Assembly: GCA_013289705.1 (NCBI GenBank)
Contig: JABCZM010000005.1
Span: 58,143-122,142 of the forward strand
Reading direction: 5' to 3'
From: Candidatus Saccharimonadota bacterium
GTDB lineage: Bacteria; Patescibacteriota; Saccharimonadia; Saccharimonadales; UBA4665
DNA length: 64,000 bases
Part shown: piece after piece, positions 56,691-64,000 of the stretch
How the letters are laid out: each line of letters opens with the position of its first letter
How positions within the stretch are numbered: position 1 is the first letter of the stretch
Notes under the pieces: generated by a model
What the model was told of the DNA's origin: nothing
The model's input: only the letters and a program-made list of their open reading frames with translations
The model's database searches: none
Translations under genes and position numbers: made by a program

Positions 56691-57173
56691 ATGAAGCGCT
56701 GGCAGCGGCTTGAGCCGACAATTGTTAAAAAATTTGGTTATCGGACGATGGTCACTAAGACGTTCCGTTTGCCGGATGGCACGGTCAAAGACTATACGAC
56801 GAAGGATGCAGAAGGCAGTGGCGCAGCTTGTGTTTTGGCGCTCACCACCGACAATAAGGTTATTGTTGCACATCAGTTTCGGCCAGGCCCGGAACGAATG
56901 ATGGACGAATTGCCTGGTGGCATGATTGAAGCTGGCGAGACAGCCGAACAAGCGGCTTGGCGTGAGCTACGGGAAGAAACTGGTTACGAACCAGGCGAGC
57001 TGACGTACCTGGGTGATGTTCGTTATGACGCATACACCAATTCGAGTCGGCACTACTTCTTTGCCATTAACTGCAGGAAAGTTGCCGAGCCGTCGTTGGA
57101 CGAAGGTGAGTTTGTGACGCTAAAACTCATTACCTCGAGCAACTTATTAAAAATGCCAAGACTGGCAATATGA
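56691..57173 (+). CDS. Nudix hydrolase, ADP-ribose pyrophosphatase-like
   Basis: 160 aa. Complete Nudix box: Gly-Gly-Met-Ile-Glu-Ala-Gly-Glu ... Arg-Glu-Leu-Arg-Glu-Glu-Thr-Gly (about 75-97). The preceding Val-Ile-Val-Ala-His-Gln-Phe-Arg-Pro and Met-Asp-Glu-Leu-Pro match ADP-ribose pyrophosphatases (NudF type). TAGTAT (56678-56683) ends seven bases before the ATG with no ribosome-binding site, another leaderless start. It is an independent unit after gatB. Confidence 0.9.
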   Translation: MKRWQRLEPTIVKKFGYRTMVTKTFRLPDGTVKDYTTKDAEGSGAACVLALTTDNKVIVAHQFRPGPERMMDELPGGMIEAGETAEQAAWRELREETGYEPGELTYLGDVRYDAYTNSSRHYFFAINCRKVAEPSLDEGEFVTLKLITSSNLLKMPRLAI

Positions 57174-57264
57174 CAGATTCCGCCGCTGTTCTATTAGCAT
57201 ACGACAGATTACAAATGTACTAAACAGGCTTTCGTTTACGGCTTCGTATGGTACAATCGACGTG

Positions 57265-58167
57265 ATGAGTTCTGCTCCGCAACACAAAAAAGTTACCAAG
57301 GCCGTTATTGCGGCCGCCGGTTTCGGCACTCGTTTTTTGCCACAAACCAAGGCAATGCCCAAAGAAATGCTACCGCTTATTGACAAGCCGATTATTCAAC
57401 ACATTGTTGAGGAGCTTGTGGAGGCAGGAATTACTGACATTGTCGTCGTGACAGGCTATCACAAGCGCACTATCGAGGATCATTTTGATCGTACTAGTGC
57501 CGAACTACGCGAGAACCTGGAACATGCCGGCAAGACAAAGTTGCTTGAAGAAACACGCAAAATTTCACAGCTTGCAAACTTTGCCTATATACGTCAAAAA
57601 GGACCGTATGGCACGGGTACGCCAATTATCAATGCGGCTCACCTGATTGGTGATGAGCCGTTTATTTACACCTTTGCTGATGATTTTGTTGATGCCAGCC
57701 CAACGCGCTTTCAGCAAATGATCGACGCTCAGGCAAAGTACGGTGGCTCGGTTATTACGTGTGTTCGTCGTGATAGTGATGCTGATTACGAACGCTATGG
57801 GTATGTGGACGGCAAAGAAGTCGAACCAGGGCTGATTGATATGACGACCATTATCGAAAAACCGGGCAGCCGCGAAAAAGCACCGTCTGATCTGGCTTCA
57901 GTTAGCGGCTATGTCTTTGAGCCGATTATACTGGACTATCTGCAACGCCATCTGGAAACCTACGATCCAACCGAGGGTGAATTTATGATCCAAAACGCCA
58001 TGCAAAGCATGATTCAGGACGGTCATCACATCTATGGTTGTGAAATTCAGGACGGCACCTATTATGACACTGGTAATCCGTTGGAGTACCTCAAAACGGT
58101 CTACAATTTTGCGCTCAGGCACCCTGACCTTGGTCCGGCGCTCAAAGAATACCTCAAGACGCTCTAG
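57265..58167 (+). CDS. galU: UTP-glucose-1-phosphate uridylyltransferase
   Basis: 300 aa. Nucleotidyltransferase signature Ala-Ala-Gly-Phe-Gly-Thr-Arg-Phe-Leu-Pro-Gln-Thr-Lys (about 14-26), Pro-Lys-Glu-Met-Leu-Pro, Val-Val-Thr-Gly-Tyr-His-Lys, Ala-Asp-Asp-Phe-Val-Asp (metal Asp) and Ile-Glu-Lys-Pro. It makes UDP-glucose for cell-surface glycans. The ATG at 57265 lies seven bases after TACAAT (57252-57257); a GTG directly upstream is closer to the -10 and less likely. Leaderless type. Confidence 0.95.
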   Translation: MSSAPQHKKVTKAVIAAAGFGTRFLPQTKAMPKEMLPLIDKPIIQHIVEELVEAGITDIVVVTGYHKRTIEDHFDRTSAELRENLEHAGKTKLLEETRKISQLANFAYIRQKGPYGTGTPIINAAHLIGDEPFIYTFADDFVDASPTRFQQMIDAQAKYGGSVITCVRRDSDADYERYGYVDGKEVEPGLIDMTTIIEKPGSREKAPSDLASVSGYVFEPIILDYLQRHLETYDPTEGEFMIQNAMQSMIQDGHHIYGCEIQDGTYYDTGNPLEYLKTVYNFALRHPDLGPALKEYLKTL

Positions 58168-58190
58168 TCACAGAGTGATATACTAAGTAT

Positions 58191-58451
58191 ATGAGCACGA
58201 GTTTTGACATACTAGTTATAGCGCTTGGTGTACTACTGGGGATTTTCCTGTTGCTTTCGATTATTGCGTTAGTGTTTGTACTGCGATTTATTGCGACATT
58301 ACGCCGGATTGCCGCGAAGGGTGAACTAGTGATTGATTCTGCTGAGGCCGCGGCCGAGATGTTCAAGAAGGCTTCTGGGCCGCTGGGTGTGTTGCGAACG
58401 GTTTCTAGTATCCTTGAAACGGTTAATCAACATAAGCATCGAAAGGACTAA
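58191..58451 (+). CDS. Small membrane protein, DUF948-like
   Basis: 86 aa. One strong hydrophobic helix (about 5-35) then a helical amphipathic part (Ala-Glu-Ala-Ala-Ala-Glu-Met-Phe-Lys-Lys). It resembles the small membrane partner often found with YtxH-type proteins in Gram-positive envelopes. It sits five bases before a YtxH-like gene, the classical pairing. TATACT (58179-58184) ends six bases before the ATG (leaderless). Confidence 0.75.
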   Translation: MSTSFDILVIALGVLLGIFLLLSIIALVFVLRFIATLRRIAAKGELVIDSAEAAAEMFKKASGPLGVLRTVSSILETVNQHKHRKD

Positions 58452-58455
58452 CTCT

Positions 58456-58860
58456 ATGAGCAAAAGCACTATAAAGAAATTCGCTGTTGGTACTGCAATT
58501 GCTGCGGTTGCCGGTTATCTTGCCGGTATCTTAACTGCACCAAAGAGTGGTAAGGAAACTCGTGATGATGTCAAAGACGCCGCCGCCAAAGGTATAACAG
58601 AAGCAGAAAAACAGCTTAAAAGACTACACACCGAGTTGCACGATCTTATCGAACAAACCAAAGAAAAAACTGGTGACATCAGCGAAAAAACACGCGATCA
58701 GTTGCATGATTTGCTGGACGGTGCCAAAGATTCTAAAGAAAAAGTTCGTGAAGTATTGAGTGCGCTTCATGAAGGTGATGCTCAGGATAGAGAGCTGAAA
58801 AAAGCTATGGCTGAAGCTAACAAGGCAATTGAGCACCTTCGCAGATATCTCGCGAAGTAG
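58456..58860 (+). CDS. YtxH-like envelope-associated protein
   Basis: 134 aa from the ATG at 58456 (AAAGGA eight bases before). N-terminal membrane helix with the family motif Gly-Tyr-Leu-Ala-Gly-Ile-Leu-Thr-Ala-Pro-Lys-Ser-Gly-Lys-Glu-Thr-Arg (about 20-36), then a long Lys/Glu/Asp/Ala coiled coil with repeated Thr-Lys-Glu-Lys and Asp-Leu-Leu motifs. Function is unknown; general stress or envelope roles have been suggested. Forms a two-gene unit with the 86-aa protein. Confidence 0.88.
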   Translation: MSKSTIKKFAVGTAIAAVAGYLAGILTAPKSGKETRDDVKDAAAKGITEAEKQLKRLHTELHDLIEQTKEKTGDISEKTRDQLHDLLDGAKDSKEKVREVLSALHEGDAQDRELKKAMAEANKAIEHLRRYLAK

Positions 58861-58874
58861 TACTGTCGGGGTTG

Positions 58875-58926
58875 GGCCCAGAGGCATTTCCCGACTCTCC
58901 GAACACTCTACGGGTGGCCTCTGGCC
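58875..58926 (+). other. GC-rich hairpin in the leader region before dnaE
   Basis: GGCCCAGAGGC (58875-58885) pairs with GCCTCTGGCC (58917-58926), ten pairs with one bulged C, enclosing a 31-nt loop. No T-run follows. It may mark the 3' end of the ytxH transcript or a small RNA. The rest of 58927-59020 shows no ORF. Confidence 0.4.
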
Positions 58927-59020
58927 AGCCAGTGGGGTTAGCAATTCTGCGATTCAGGAAGTATCTCTGGGCAATGTTGTGTTGTAAAACTTAACCTCCT
59001 GAAAAGCGGTTGGTTGCGCG

Positions 59021-59026
59021 TATAAT
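59021..59026 (+). promoter_or_regulatory. -10 element of dnaE
   Basis: TATAAT at 59021-59026, with TTGGGGA just before the ATG at 59062, gives a leader of about 30 nt. A good -35 hexamer is not obvious. Confidence 0.55.
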
Positions 59027-59061
59027 AGAGCCATACATATGAGGGTATATTTGGGGATGAT

Positions 59062-62000
59062 ATGGCAAAAATAGCCGAGCTGACTGCTGCTGACTATGTG
59101 CATTTGCACAACCACACGCAGTACAGCTTGCTGGATGGGTTAACAAAGCTACCGGCGCTGGTTCAGTATGTCAAAGAATCGGGCATGAAAGCAGTGGCCA
59201 TGACCGACCACGGGACGATGTCTGGTACGGTTGAATTCTACAAAGAGGCAACGGCCAACGGTGTCAAACCGATCATTGGCATGGAAACATACATTGCCGC
59301 CCGCAGCCTGCACGACAAGGAGCCAGGCAAGGACAAGCCAAACTTTCACCTTATCTTACTGGCCATGAACGATCAGGGCTACCGAAACCTCATGCGCTTG
59401 TCAACAATTGGCAACTTACAAGGTTTCTACTACAAGCCGCGTATCGATCACGAAACACTCGAAAAATACAACGAAGGCATCATTGCGCTCAGTGGCTGTA
59501 TAAGTGGTGAGGTTGGCGACGCCTTCCGGCAGGGCCAACCCGAACAGGCCAAGGCAACGGCATTGTGGTACAAAAAGGTCTTTGGCGATCGCTACTACAT
59601 TGAAGTTCAGGACCATGGTCATCCCGATCATGCTAGTAAATGGGACGAACAAGTTGCGCTGAACAAGCAGCTTATTGAGTTGGCGGATGAGCTCGAAATC
59701 CCCTGTGTTGTCACCTGTGACGCGCATTATCTGCGGCACAAAGACCAAGAAGCGCACGAAATATTGCTGTGCGTGCAAACCGGTTCGTTCATGAGCGATG
59801 AAAAGCGCATGAGTCTGGCTAATTTTGAACTGCATGTCACTGAGCCCAACGAAGTGATTGCGCGTTGGGGCAAGGATCATCCTGATTTTATTCGTAACAC
59901 GCGTGCCATTGCTGACCGTTGTGAGGTAAAGTTGGAGCTAGGAAAGATTCTGATTCCAAAGTTTCCGGTGCCCCAAAACGAAGATGAGAGCGAAGATGAA
60001 ACTTCGTATTTTCATAAATTGGTATGGCGTGGGCTTGCGTGGCGTTACGGTGGTGTATCTGCCGAAGACCGTGAGACTATTAGTGTCGAAGACGCCAAGA
60101 AGGTGCTAACGGCAGAAATTATCGGGCGCACTAACTATGAGCTTGGCATCATGAATGATATGGGCTACAACGGCTATTTCTTGATCGTTCAGGATTTTAT
60201 TACTTGGGGTAAAAATCAAGGCATTATCTTTGGTCCGGGACGTGGTAGTGCTGCCGGCTCGATTGTAGCTTATGCCATTCGTATTACGGAAATTGAGCCG
60301 CTCAAGTATAGCTTGATGTTCGAACGATTCCTAAACCCCGGCCGTATTAGCATGCCCGACATCGACATCGACATTCAAGATACTCGCCGCGACGAAGTCA
60401 TCCAGTATTGTGTGCAAAAATACGGCACCGACCGGGTTGCCAACATTGTGACATTTGGTCGGATGGCCGCGCGTAATGCCGTCCGTGATGTGTCGCGCGT
60501 GCTACAGGTGCCCTATGCCGAAGCTGATCGTTGGTCAAAGATGATTCCGCCACCGGTACAAGGTCGCCATATCCCGCTCAGTGAGTCGCTCAAAAAAGAT
60601 CCCGACCTTAAACGAGAATACGAAACAAACGAAACAGCGAAGCGCGTCTTTGATCTGGCCGTGCAGATGGAAGGCACGATTCGTTCGCACGGTGTGCATG
60701 CCGCCGGTGTGGTGATTGCTCCAGATGACATTGTAAACTTCGCACCGCTCGAAATGGCTCAAAAAGGAGTAGTTTCAACGCAATACGCCATGGGTCCGGT
60801 CGAAGAACTGGGGCTGCTCAAGATGGACTTTTTGGGCTTATCGAACTTAACGGTCATAAATAACGCCATGCGTATTATTCGCCGTGTTTATAAAAAAACC
60901 ATCGAACTTGGTGAGATTCCAAACGACGACCCAGAAACCTTTGCGCTGTTACAACGAGCCGACACCACCGGAGTATTCCAGCTAGAATCTGCTGGCATGA
61001 AACGCTATCTAAAAGAACTTCGGCCAACCCTGTTTGAAGACATCATCGCCATGGGTGCTTTGTATCGGCCCGGTCCGATGTCGGAAATTCCGCGCTTTAT
61101 TGAAGGCAAGAATAATGCATCTTCGATTACGTATTTGCACAGTTCGCTAGAACCTATTTTGCAAGATACCTACGGCGTGATGGTCTACCAGGAGCAGATT
61201 ATCAAACTGCTGCAGCTAGTTGCTGGCTACACACCGGGCGAGGCCGATTTGGTGCGCAAGGCTATTGGTAAAAAGAAGCGCGACATTATGAATGCCGAAG
61301 AGCCTAAGTTTATCGAGGGCTGTATTAAACAAGGTCTGACGCGCGAAGGTGCTAAGAAGCTTTGGGCCCAAATCCAGCCTTTTGCCGACTATTCGTTCAA
61401 CAAAGCACACGCTACTTGTTATGCCCAGATATCGTACTGGACGGCGTACCTAAAGGCACACTACCCGGCGGCCTTTATGGCGGCATTGATGACCAGTGAC
61501 TATGATGACATTGATCGCCTAGCGATTGAAATCAGCGAGTGTCAGCACATGGGTATCAAGGTGTTACCGCCAGATGTGAACGAATCATATGTTGAGTTTG
61601 CCGTGGTTCCCGACCCAGCCGATCCTGATAATCGCAAGGCGCCAATTCGCTTCGGTATGGCGGCCATTAAAAATGTCGGTACTAGTGCAGTTGAGGATAT
61701 TTTGCGAGCCCGATCAGACAGTCAGTTCGAAACTCTGGAGGATTTTCTTGGCAAAGTAAACGGCCGCGTTGTCAACCGCAAGGCGATGGAAAGCTTGGTG
61801 AAGGCTGGCGCGTTCAACCGATTCGGTGAACGTACAACGCTGTTGCATAACTTAGACGTTATTTTGGCATATGGTTCTCGGCTGCAAAAACAACAAAGTA
61901 GCGGCCAGACTGACTTGTTTGGTGAAGTTGAGGAGGTGTCTACTAAAGCAACACTCACACTTGAATCGCCCACAAAGATCTATGACACGCACGAGCAATT

Positions 62001-62718
62001 GGTCTGGGAGCGAGAATTGCTTGGCCTGTACTTGAGCCAACATCCGCTCGAACTATTCGAAACATTTTTAGCCGAACAAACAGTGCCGCTCAATAGCCTA
62101 AAACCGGAACATGACGGCAAATCAGTCACCGTTGGTGGCGCAATTGTTGATTTGCGAGAAATTACCACCAAAAACGGTCAAAAAATGGCATTCGTGAAAA
62201 TCGAGGATCGCTACGGCGAAACAGAAATCATCCTCTTTCCCAATAGCTATCAACAGACCTTGGGCACCTGGGAACGGGATAAAATAGTGCTCATACGAGG
62301 CAAGGTGAGTGCCAAGGACCGCGAAGGGAACATCGGTACCGAAGTAAAAATCATGGTCGATGATGCGCGGGAAATTACGGCTGCTCAAGCAACGGCCTAT
62401 CAGACAACCGGTCGAAAAAAGAAAGCGCCAACTGGTCGTGTGGTTAAAAAAAGTAGTGCTGTCGCGAGCTCCACTACGGAGTCAGTAGCACTACCGCCTA
62501 GGGTGTATATTCGTTTGGCCAGTAGTGACGATCAGCAAATATTAGTCACGCTTAAGCAAACTCTGGATAGTTTTCGGGGCGACATGGACGTGGTGTTGGT
62601 GCTCGGTGAGGCTGACAATAAACAGGTTATTAAACTGCCTACCGGCATTATTGCGAGCGACGATGCGCTGCAACAATTACGCGCTTTAGTGGGCGAAGAT
62701 AACTTGAAAGTACAATAG
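59062..62718 (+). CDS. dnaE: DNA polymerase III alpha subunit
   Basis: 1218 aa, complete DnaE-type replicative polymerase. N-terminal PHP domain begins Tyr-Val-His14-Leu-His16-Asn-His18, with metal His residues kept. The palm carries Gly-Pro-Gly-Arg-Gly-Ser and the catalytic Asp433, Asp435 and Asp437 of Met-Pro-Asp-Ile-Asp-Ile-Asp-Ile. The helix-hairpin-helix region follows near 840-960, an OB-fold near 1010-1100, and a basic linker with a tau-binding-like tail. It copies the chromosome. The retained PHP His motif suggests intrinsic proofreading is possible. Own -10 (TATAAT) and GGGGA ribosome site. Confidence 0.96.
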   Translation: MAKIAELTAADYVHLHNHTQYSLLDGLTKLPALVQYVKESGMKAVAMTDHGTMSGTVEFYKEATANGVKPIIGMETYIAARSLHDKEPGKDKPNFHLILLAMNDQGYRNLMRLSTIGNLQGFYYKPRIDHETLEKYNEGIIALSGCISGEVGDAFRQGQPEQAKATALWYKKVFGDRYYIEVQDHGHPDHASKWDEQVALNKQLIELADELEIPCVVTCDAHYLRHKDQEAHEILLCVQTGSFMSDEKRMSLANFELHVTEPNEVIARWGKDHPDFIRNTRAIADRCEVKLELGKILIPKFPVPQNEDESEDETSYFHKLVWRGLAWRYGGVSAEDRETISVEDAKKVLTAEIIGRTNYELGIMNDMGYNGYFLIVQDFITWGKNQGIIFGPGRGSAAGSIVAYAIRITEIEPLKYSLMFERFLNPGRISMPDIDIDIQDTRRDEVIQYCVQKYGTDRVANIVTFGRMAARNAVRDVSRVLQVPYAEADRWSKMIPPPVQGRHIPLSESLKKDPDLKREYETNETAKRVFDLAVQMEGTIRSHGVHAAGVVIAPDDIVNFAPLEMAQKGVVSTQYAMGPVEELGLLKMDFLGLSNLTVINNAMRIIRRVYKKTIELGEIPNDDPETFALLQRADTTGVFQLESAGMKRYLKELRPTLFEDIIAMGALYRPGPMSEIPRFIEGKNNASSITYLHSSLEPILQDTYGVMVYQEQIIKLLQLVAGYTPGEADLVRKAIGKKKRDIMNAEEPKFIEGCIKQGLTREGAKKLWAQIQPFADYSFNKAHATCYAQISYWTAYLKAHYPAAFMAALMTSDYDDIDRLAIEISECQHMGIKVLPPDVNESYVEFAVVPDPADPDNRKAPIRFGMAAIKNVGTSAVEDILRARSDSQFETLEDFLGKVNGRVVNRKAMESLVKAGAFNRFGERTTLLHNLDVILAYGSRLQKQQSSGQTDLFGEVEEVSTKATLTLESPTKIYDTHEQLVWERELLGLYLSQHPLELFETFLAEQTVPLNSLKPEHDGKSVTVGGAIVDLREITTKNGQKMAFVKIEDRYGETEIILFPNSYQQTLGTWERDKIVLIRGKVSAKDREGNIGTEVKIMVDDAREITAAQATAYQTTGRKKKAPTGRVVKKSSAVASSTTESVALPPRVYIRLASSDDQQILVTLKQTLDSFRGDMDVVLVLGEADNKQVIKLPTGIIASDDALQQLRALVGEDNLKVQ

Positions 62719-62729
62719 ACTATAAGTGA

Positions 62730-63809
62730 CTAACGAATAACGCCTGAGCCTTGAGCCAATATAGCCATTGCGGTTATGAGGCTTACAAGCAGTATGTCGA
62801 GCACGGGGTGGTGCAAGATGAGTTTTTCGCCTTTAACCAGTACTTTGTGCCACGCGAAGCCATGGCGGAGTAAGAAGGCGAGTAAAGCAATGCTGCCGGC
62901 TAACGATAGCGCAACCATGCTCCAGGGCGCTTTACCGGCCGTGAGCACCTGAATGCGGCTGACCTTTTCGGCTTTTGGCTCGGTAAGCAGCTGAGCTTGC
63001 TTATTGGCCGGAGCGCTGCTGGTCGTTGTCGTGGGCGTGAGTGTATCGCTGGATGGTGCCGTATCGGTTGTGGGTGGTGCTGCGGTTGGTGTGCTTGCCT
63101 GGTTCTGCGTGGCTGACGTGTCTTTTACCGCTATTGCGCCAGCCGCTGGTGTTGAAGATGCGCTGTTGGCTGCTGGCGTAGTCGATGCTGTGGGTGTGGT
63201 GACTGGTGTGACGGCTGGAGTAGTTGCCGGACTACCGTACATCGCTACTACGAGCGTCTCCGGGCCGTTACTCTGGTAGTCTGCAATGTTAGTAAAACCA
63301 AAACCAACTTCTTGATATCCGGCGTTCAAGATATTTGCACGATGCCCAGGGCTGTTCATCCAGCCGGTTAGTGTATCACTCGCTGTTGCAAAGCCGTAAG
63401 CCAAATTTTCGCCTGCCAACTGATAATTGTAGCCAGCCGCGGTCATGAACGACCAAGGAGTTTGGCCATCCGGTGTATCGTGTGACCAATAATTACGTGT
63501 CGCCATGTCATTTGCCTTGGCCTGCGCCGCGTTGTCTAGTAGACCATTCAGTGCCAACGCAGACTCACCATTGTTGCCACGCTGGTCATTGGTGTCATCA
63601 AGTAGACTTTGGATGCTCATATCGGTGGCATAGCCCAGTACCGATGGCTTACCTGGCAAAGAACTGCTCAATAAAAAGCCACTCATCACAATCGCAATAA
63701 GTGGTAAATACGGCCAATACGGCTTATGGTAGTTTTTAGTCTGACGGTGATGCTTCCCCGACAGTTTTTTGTGATGGCTTGGTGGTTTGGCGTGCGAGAC
63801 TAATGTCAT
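62730..63809 (-). CDS. CAP/SCP (YkwD)-domain cell-surface protein
   Basis: 359 aa. Basic N-terminus with many His, then a membrane anchor or signal (about 33-52). The CAP domain (about 65-190) has Asn-Asp-Gln-Arg-Gly, Arg-Asn-Tyr-Trp-Ser-His-Asp-Thr-Pro-Asp-Gly, Ala-Gly-Glu-Asn-Leu-Ala-Tyr and Trp-Met-Asn-Ser-Pro-Gly-His-Arg-Ala-Asn-Ile-Leu. The His and Glu residues of the CAP cavity are conserved. A Thr/Pro/Ala/Ser-rich stalk (about 193-275) and two further hydrophobic segments end the protein. It is likely surface displayed; attachment or envelope remodelling is inferred. TATAAT on the minus strand is about 31 bases before the ATG. Confidence 0.88.
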   Translation of the reverse strand: MTLVSHAKPPSHHKKLSGKHHRQTKNYHKPYWPYLPLIAIVMSGFLLSSSLPGKPSVLGYATDMSIQSLLDDTNDQRGNNGESALALNGLLDNAAQAKANDMATRNYWSHDTPDGQTPWSFMTAAGYNYQLAGENLAYGFATASDTLTGWMNSPGHRANILNAGYQEVGFGFTNIADYQSNGPETLVVAMYGSPATTPAVTPVTTPTASTTPAANSASSTPAAGAIAVKDTSATQNQASTPTAAPPTTDTAPSSDTLTPTTTTSSAPANKQAQLLTEPKAEKVSRIQVLTAGKAPWSMVALSLAGSIALLAFLLRHGFAWHKVLVKGEKLILHHPVLDILLVSLITAMAILAQGSGVIR

Positions 63810-63892
63810 AGTTTTTATGTTTTTACTGACTTTGTTACATTATACCACGGCTCAAAATACCACAGACTTGAAGCTGACCCACACTCACTTTT

Positions 63893-63921
63893 TTGACGCC
63901 TAAAGAAAAACGACCTACAGT
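63893..63921 (+). promoter_or_regulatory. Promoter of the gene at the right edge
   Basis: TTGACG (63893-63898), 17 bp, TACAGT (63916-63921), leading to a leader of about 33 nt with AGAAAGGG before the ATG at 63961. Confidence 0.6.
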
Positions 63922-63955
63922 TTTGGTTGTCCAACTAAAACAGAAAGGGTCGTTT
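63908..63955. promoter_or_regulatory. Long hairpin overlapping promoter and leader
   Basis: AAACGACC (63908-63915) pairs with GGTCGTTT (63948-63955). Inside, GTTTTGGTT (63920-63928) pairs with AACTAAAAC (63933-63941) with one wobble. On the minus strand it is followed by a T-rich tract, so it can act as a terminator for leftward transcription entering the window; on the plus strand it contains the AAAGGG of the next gene. Confidence 0.55.
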
Positions 63956-63960
63956 CTCTA

Positions 63961-64000
63961 ATGACTACACTACAAAAGATGGCAGCTGCTGTAAAGCAGC
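63961..64000 (+). CDS. Start of a gene cut by the window edge
   Basis: An ATG at 63961 opens a frame of 13 codons (Met-Thr-Thr-Leu-Gln-Lys-Met-Ala-Ala-Ala-Val-Lys-Gln) to the edge. A TTGACG/TACAGT promoter and AGAAAGGG precede it. Too short to identify. Confidence 0.5.
   Translation, partial: MTTLQKMAAAVKQ

Noticed and set aside
1..64000. CRISPR array, insertion sequence, prophage or rRNA/tRNA genes
   Set aside because: No regularly spaced repeats, transposase, integrase or conserved RNA cores were seen in any gap.

Overview
The window looks like chromosomal DNA from a member of Candidatus Saccharibacteria (TM7; Patescibacteria/CPR). This rests on recognisable content: a split transketolase, a gatCAB operon with an extra small membrane gene, many exported or cell-wall proteins with minimal anabolism, and very tight packing with ATGA/TAATG overlaps. 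TGA clearly acts as a stop (for example at the ends of the transketolase N subunit and the aspartoacylase-like gene), which argues against Gracilibacteria/Absconditabacteria. No tRNA, rRNA, insertion sequence or CRISPR array was seen. The taxon is inferred from content, not proven.

Layout. 1-3.8 kb: structured intergenic RNA, two small unknown proteins, a promoter-to-terminator ncRNA (1369-1556) facing a 33-aa ORF, a Gly-rich Tim44-like membrane protein and a ParE/Phd-type toxin-antitoxin pair with a perfect 22-bp palindrome. 3.9-8.3 kb: MscS channel, a Fur/Zur-type regulator divergent from an unknown gene, a His-rich protein and a ZIP metal transporter (probable zinc cluster), then an L,D-transpeptidase and a GNAT enzyme. 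8.3-11.3 kb: both halves of ATP-citrate lyase, unexpected in a CPR genome. 11.4-16.4 kb: cell-wall carboxypeptidase, CapA-like protein, RmuC, a membrane protein and a GH63-like glycosidase. 16.5-21.1 kb: pyrD/pyrF/pyrE, a phosphoribosyltransferase, prs and yajQ. 21.2-28.3 kb: an unknown gene, HicBA, then pheS - NYN nuclease - deoxyribosyltransferase-like - pheT and a hydrolase. 28.3-30.1 kb: a GC-rich SGNH hydrolase of foreign appearance with a long structured leader. 30.1-37.3 kb: ABC exporter, FKBP, glutaredoxin/thioredoxin reductase, a flavin reductase, GDPD, pyrophosphatase and two Nudix enzymes. 37.3-43.7 kb: a central-carbon operon (gap, rpiB, rpe, split tkt, fba, small helical protein, pfkB-family kinase). 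43.7-46.5 kb: a candidate RNA attenuator ahead of a GNAT/aspartoacylase pair, then an unknown protein. 46.5-50.6 kb: a LOG-like protein and uvrB interrupted in its P-loop by a 526-residue LAGLIDADG intein. 50.8-64 kb: an unknown protein, a hydrolase, gatCA-x-B, Nudix, galU, two envelope-associated helical proteins, dnaE, a CAP-domain surface protein and the start of one more gene.

The strongest observations are the UvrB intein and a window-wide pattern in which a -10 hexamer lies only 6-8 nt before the start codon. At least 17 genes on both strands show it, which points to leaderless mRNAs for first genes, while operon-internal genes use Shine-Dalgarno sites or overlaps. Sugar-phosphate interconversion, pyrimidine end-steps and PRPP synthesis fit a fermentative epibiont that salvages precursors. 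The abundance of exported peptidoglycan and surface enzymes fits life attached to a host cell.
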